Positions 59,801 through 64,000 of a stretch of DNA of 64,000 bases are shown in pieces. The notes under the pieces are model-generated. The model ran no database searches, was not told where the DNA came from, and worked only from the letters and a program-made list of their open reading frames with translations. This stretch comes from Darksidea phi (Eukaryota; Ascomycota; Dothideomycetes; Pleosporales; Lentitheciaceae): positions 186,001 to 250,000 of the forward strand of contig JASJFT010000003.1 of assembly GCA_030770425.1 (NCBI GenBank), written 5' to 3'. Positions within the stretch are counted from its first letter, which is position 1. Each line of letters begins with the position of its first letter. Both the position numbers and the translations under genes were made by a program.

Positions 59801-62729
59801 TCCGGTAGGCTCTAAAACAGTCGATCAAGGTACGCTGTTTCGCCAACTCACAAAGTTCATTTGATGAAGTAGACATCATCACTCCAAATAATCAGATAGT
59901 GAACGGCGAGAAGTGGGTCAGCCTTCTTGGCGAGCATCAATCTAGTATGATAAGGTTACAGCTACGCCGCAAAAGTCTTGGATCTGCAACCACAGCGGGG
60001 CTCAAGTCGAAGGGTGCTCCTAAAGCCGCCACAGTAGCCAAGCCAAGGATATCAAATACAGTTACGGCAAATGCCAATCAACTCACTATCACGCGACGCG
60101 AAAATACTACCATTGGAGGAAACGCGCCGTCAGACTCAAGCTCAGATTCAGAGTCGGATTCCAACGAGCCTAGTCACTATGCACTGGCACTCATCCCACG
60201 CCCCCCGAGGTCTCCAATACGTCCTGCGCTTCAAACTAGCGGCGAATTAGTACGGTATAATCCAGCGGCTTCGATGCTCAATATGCCAAATGTTTCATCT
60301 TTACCTCCAACAAGTCAGCTTGCACCCAAGAATTTGGTATCAACAAGCGTTGCTGTATCTGATCCAAATCAGAGAAAGAGGAGATTGGAAGAGAAAGGCC
60401 TCATAATCTTTGACCCAAGTGCTATCAGCAAATCACCAGAGATTTACGCGCCACCTAGCACCGCTGTCATTCAATCCCGCCTTCCACTCAGAGACACTGA
60501 TTCCATTAGGGAGAAATCATCCCTACATTCCGAGCCCCAGGATACTACTGCCGCCGCTGATGAACTTGAAGGTGGTACAGCTAGTACCGTTGAAGAGCAT
60601 GGCCCAGACAAAAGATCGCGCATAACCATACCTCACTTTCTCACCTGGGCAACACGTCAAGATATCACGCCGCATGAAGTTTTGTCCAAGTCATCGATTG
60701 ATTCTGTGGTGAAGATACTGACGACAGTCAATGAGACACTTCAAGAAGTGAAGCCTACAAGACATGGACGAACGTACCGAAGGTCTAGAGAGATGGCGCA
60801 GATTGAATTGGAAGCTGAGTTCCCTTCTCTAAAAGCATGTAGAAGTGGCTCAGCTCCACAGATCTCGTTTGACGTCCCTGGTGACAAAGGATCTGGCGAG
60901 CAGCATGCGCTCCTCGTAGGGAAGGCTTCCCAAATCGATCGCGTTCGTGCGAATCTAGTCAAGGCGTGCAACACCAAACTAAAGCATGTTTATGCCACAT
61001 TGGACGCTTTCTTGTCGCTTTACGTCCCGTTGACTTCACCTTCTGTATCAGATCATCCGCTAGTCCAGAAGTGCTGGGGGGCGTTCGGTACAATCATGAG
61101 TGTAAGTGGATTTCGCCAATTCAACCTGCATCTCGCTGATGAGAGTTGTGTAGGCTATTGCATCAGGCACAGAAGACGAACCAGAAGCATTAAAGTACCG
61201 AAATCCGGAATGGTGGATCGTCAGAGATCCGTCGATCCACAGCATATTGTTGGATCGGAGAAAGCCAACAATCCTCTGGAAAGAATGTGAAACTTGCCAA
61301 AAGTCGACGCAATACCGAACTTTGCGCGACGCTGTTCAGCATGTTCAGTTACGTCACTTTGGTGTGCCAGGAGACGATGACAACGCTCCTGATGAGAGGG
61401 CTCTTGCACTTTGGCTGCGTAGCGATAACCAGTACTATGCTGATCATCGACTAGAGCTTTACATACACTACCTCGATCTCATTGCTGATCCTCTCAGAGA
61501 AGTCTACAATAAGGGAAGAGGCATCTGGGATGGCGTTGCAAGCGACAAGAGCTCGATGCCTTCGCGATTCATGCTACCAAAGTCACTGGTTAACGCATTC
61601 GAGACTGCGGCCCTCTTACTGACTTACGCGACAAAGGCATTTGCTGTCATTCCTCGTTGCTCAGATCCAATGAGTCAGCACTTCATAGATGGCGCTTCCA
61701 AGGTCAAGAAAGACCGAGATTTGCTCGAGAGTACTGGCAAGGAAATATTTCACATTGGCAATTGCGCCAAAGAATATATGCACAAAGCCGAACAAGACGT
61801 CATGCTTATGTCGTATACAGATGTTGATACAGAGACGATCAGCTACGATAGTGTTGGCCCAGAATACATCCTAGCTACGATCATGACTAGCTTGTTCAAT
61901 CGGCCGCTCCATGCAGGAGAGCCGGTCGACCTTGTCTATGCCGGCTTTTATCGGAAACTTGTAGGCCGCCGGCTTTCTACTGGCATAAATACTTGCTGAC
62001 TACCATGGACAGCACCGCGATGCTATGAAGCACCCCCGTACACGAGTACTGCGCAAGATCTGGCGCATGCGGGAAGAGCTCGGCCTGATTGCCAGCATCA
62101 ACATCCAGCAGCAGGAACTCCTCCGAAACTACCTCCGCATCCTCGAACCCTGCACTTTTAGAGCAACGACCCTCACCCGTGCTGCACGATTCAGGGTAGA
62201 AGCCCCTTTCATTGAGACTCAGCTTCGAACCGCTCATTCGGTCCACCTACGAATTTCGGACCTTGACTCCCGCCTGGAAGACGTGAGCAGACACGTATCT
62301 CGCATGCTCGAAATACAACAAGAGAACAACGGCAACGCTATTATCGTCTTTACCATTGTGACAATCATCTTCCTGCCGCTCTCATGGGCCACTTCATACT
62401 TTGGTATGAACACCTCGGACATCCGTGACTTGGCGCAAGGCCAGTGGATTTTCTGGGTAATTGCGCTGCCAGTTACGTCCGTCGTCATTGGGATAGCAGT
62501 GCTGGTCGTCTTAAAGGGTGACTCTATTCGCGAGTTCCTCATCAAACGCGAGGTCGCGAGAGACCGACGGAGCTCAGCTTCGGTTGGCGTGTCCGCCAAA
62601 CGGAGGCTATCTACAAGAGCGACAGGGGCCTCAATTGGACGAAAACAGTCTGTTAAGATAGCAGATAATCACCTGTGGAGAGGGTTTCGAAGGAGGACTA
62701 CGAAGATTAGGGGAGAGGGTGAGGTCTGA
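56855..62729 (+). CDS. Very long CorA-like magnesium/divalent-cation transporter-type protein
   Basis: Six exons, 56855-59543, 59591-59757, 59809-59829 (21-nt micro-exon), 59896-61101, 61154-61960 and 62013-62729, with introns of 47, 51, 66, 52 and 52 nt, give 1868 residues in one frame. The first 600 residues are disordered, acidic then Pro/Tyr-rich, with a run of prolines near residue 560. A folded region follows, with VPHVWAIAFKDTIITYGQLAFDD. At the C-terminus two TM helices flank a YFGMN motif (near residue 1761), the CorA/Mrs2/Alr signature for Mg2+ channel selectivity. The huge N-terminus probably acts as a regulatory or tethering part. Such CorA-like proteins are expanded in fungi and often occur near HET and NLR genes. 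Confidence 0.75.
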
Positions 62730-63090
62730 AAACCACTTATGATTCGCGGGAATTATGGCAAGAACTGAGATTCCATGAAACAATTGAACGCTCTTTGGGA
62801 TGCAGTGGCTACGGTATGTACTCTGCGAGATTGAGCATTGGAAATGGATAATTTGTAAATTGACACAGAGATAGCGACGATCGAGTAGCTCTGGCATGTA
62901 AGGGTGTTTGATTATCTTGCTCTCCCTCGTGGTAGCGAGATATGGGAAATTTTCGGCAGAGTAAATTCAGGCTTTCAGTTCGGATGGTGATTCCATTACT
63001 TTTCCATTTGAAACATTGCAATGTACGAGCCGTCCCATCTCCCATACGAGGATAACAAACCTAATCGAACTCCTCGTGACCTTGGAATGG
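62730..63090. other. Convergent 3' spacer
   Basis: Nothing recognised between the CorA-like stop and the APH-like relic. Confidence 0.35.
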
Positions 63091-64000
63091 TCAATTTTCG
63101 ACCAGCTTCTTCCTCGCATCCTCTGTTTCGGCAGCTTCTAGCATTTGATGCTTGATATATCGTTCTTTCTCCTTTGCTTCATCATATAATTCAGCCGGCA
63201 CCCAACCATCAATGTAGACGCCAATGAAGTCGCGCAGTCGCTGCATCTGTGCATCTGCGTTCTTCTGCTTTGCATCAATATCGAGGCATTCTGTGACTCC
63301 TGCTTCGGAGTATTCGGCGGGAAATCCAACTTGTTTCATCGCCGAAGTGGCAATATCAGGCCAGTAGGTCGACGCATGTACTAGTCTTGCCTTAAGCGAA
63401 GTATTATCGCCTTCCCACGGCCTGCCAGCAGTATCATAGAGCCGATTCCTTACAACAAGGTCATGCGTTCCCATCGCGTGGAAATGGGGCTTGTTATTGC
63501 GATTGGTAAATCCCAGATAGAAATAGTGGAGCTATCGTCGGCGGTAGAGTTCCGCCTCCCTTTCCTTCTCACTCTCTGTCAACGAGTCGAAGTCCTCGGG
63601 ACACTCTGGAGGTCGAAAATTCTCCGAATCCCCATCGCCATAGTTCTGAATATGCTTTGGAATCTTGGCTTACAGGAAAACGGGGAGAATCGTGCTGTGC
63701 TGCCAGTCGACGATACCAGTAATATCCCCGGATTCAGAGATGAACACATTGTTAGGTGAGAGATCTGGGTGAAGAATGGTAGGCTGATTCATTTCCTCTC
63801 GGTCGGGAACGATATGCGGAGCGACTTTTAGATAGTCCAGCAAGTTGTCTATTTGTACCTGCGGGTCCACCTTTTGATGGCCATAAAATTCTCTGTCAAG
63901 TGGTTCCCGGGGAAAGCGTCGCTCGCCAAATTCTTGCAGCTAGATCAACTCTCTCTGACCCACCGCCTTCAATAGGTCCTCGGAAGTTTTCCCTGCATTT
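63091..64000 (-). pseudogene. Aminoglycoside-phosphotransferase-like relic, incomplete at right edge
   Basis: The minus strand gives, in one frame, QVQIDNLLDYL, then HPDLSPNNVFISESGDITGIVDWQH (HxD...N and DWQ, the APH/choline-kinase catalytic and metal motifs), then VFL-stop-AKIPKHIQNYGDGDSENF, RRR-stop-LHYFYLGF, FHAMGTHDLVV and GRPWEGDNTSLKARLV. The two stops (TAA at about 63680, TAG at about 63536) stand where relatives have Gln, and a third near 63940 (TAG before LQEFG) stands where an aromatic residue is expected. All three fit C-to-T or G-to-A change. The gene continues past base 64000, so the N-lobe is not in the window. Confidence 0.75.

Overview
The window looks like a filamentous ascomycete chromosome, most likely a dothideomycete close to Pleosporales. 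The evidence is eukaryotic gene families (MCM3, PMS1, MED21, TMS1/Serinc), many short GT-AG introns of about 47-60 nt, expanded fungal families (HET, F-box-like, caspase-like C14, CorA-like, PD-(D/E)XK-like) and repeats with strong CpA-to-TpA change, as expected from repeat-induced point mutation (RIP). The lineage is inferred from family resemblance only. All splice sites were chosen by reading frame, consensus and remembered family conservation; no alignment was run.

Bases 1-19200 are mostly ordinary single-copy genes: a PH-domain scaffold-like protein, a three-exon MutY-type glycosylase, a broken ammonium transporter, an F-box-like protein, a three-TM membrane protein, a broken F-box-like relic, a short-chain dehydrogenase and MCM3. 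Bases 19200-27700 are an accessory, repeat-rich stretch: a GH43 arabinanase relic, a solo repeat end, a LINE relic, a secreted repeat protein interrupted by an assembly gap, a pepsin-like membrane protein that has probably lost catalysis, and copy A of a RIP-damaged repeat followed by very AT-rich DNA. Bases 27700-42700 return to conserved genes: a TDP2-like EEP phosphodiesterase, PMS1, a one-TM protein, an Mch1-like MFS transporter, TMS1, an RRG7-like mitochondrial protein and MED21.

Bases 42700-64000 are again mixed: a mariner-type relic, a caspase-like gene with a C-terminal membrane segment, a head-to-head pair of repeat copies (C inverted, B with both terminal inverted repeats), two adjacent PD-(D/E)XK-like genes, a small secreted eight-cysteine protein beside a solo repeat end, a HET-domain relic, a very long CorA-like protein, and an aminoglycoside-phosphotransferase-like relic running off the right edge.

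The genes do not form one pathway. The main undescribed candidate is the repeat family at about 25.1, 45.9 and 46.4 kb with solo ends at 20.0 and 53.9 kb: long terminal inverted repeats, a damaged internal reading frame of unknown type and a conserved hairpin around a TGACGTCA palindrome. Several nearby genes carry stop codons where relatives have Gln, consistent with RIP leaking beyond the repeats.
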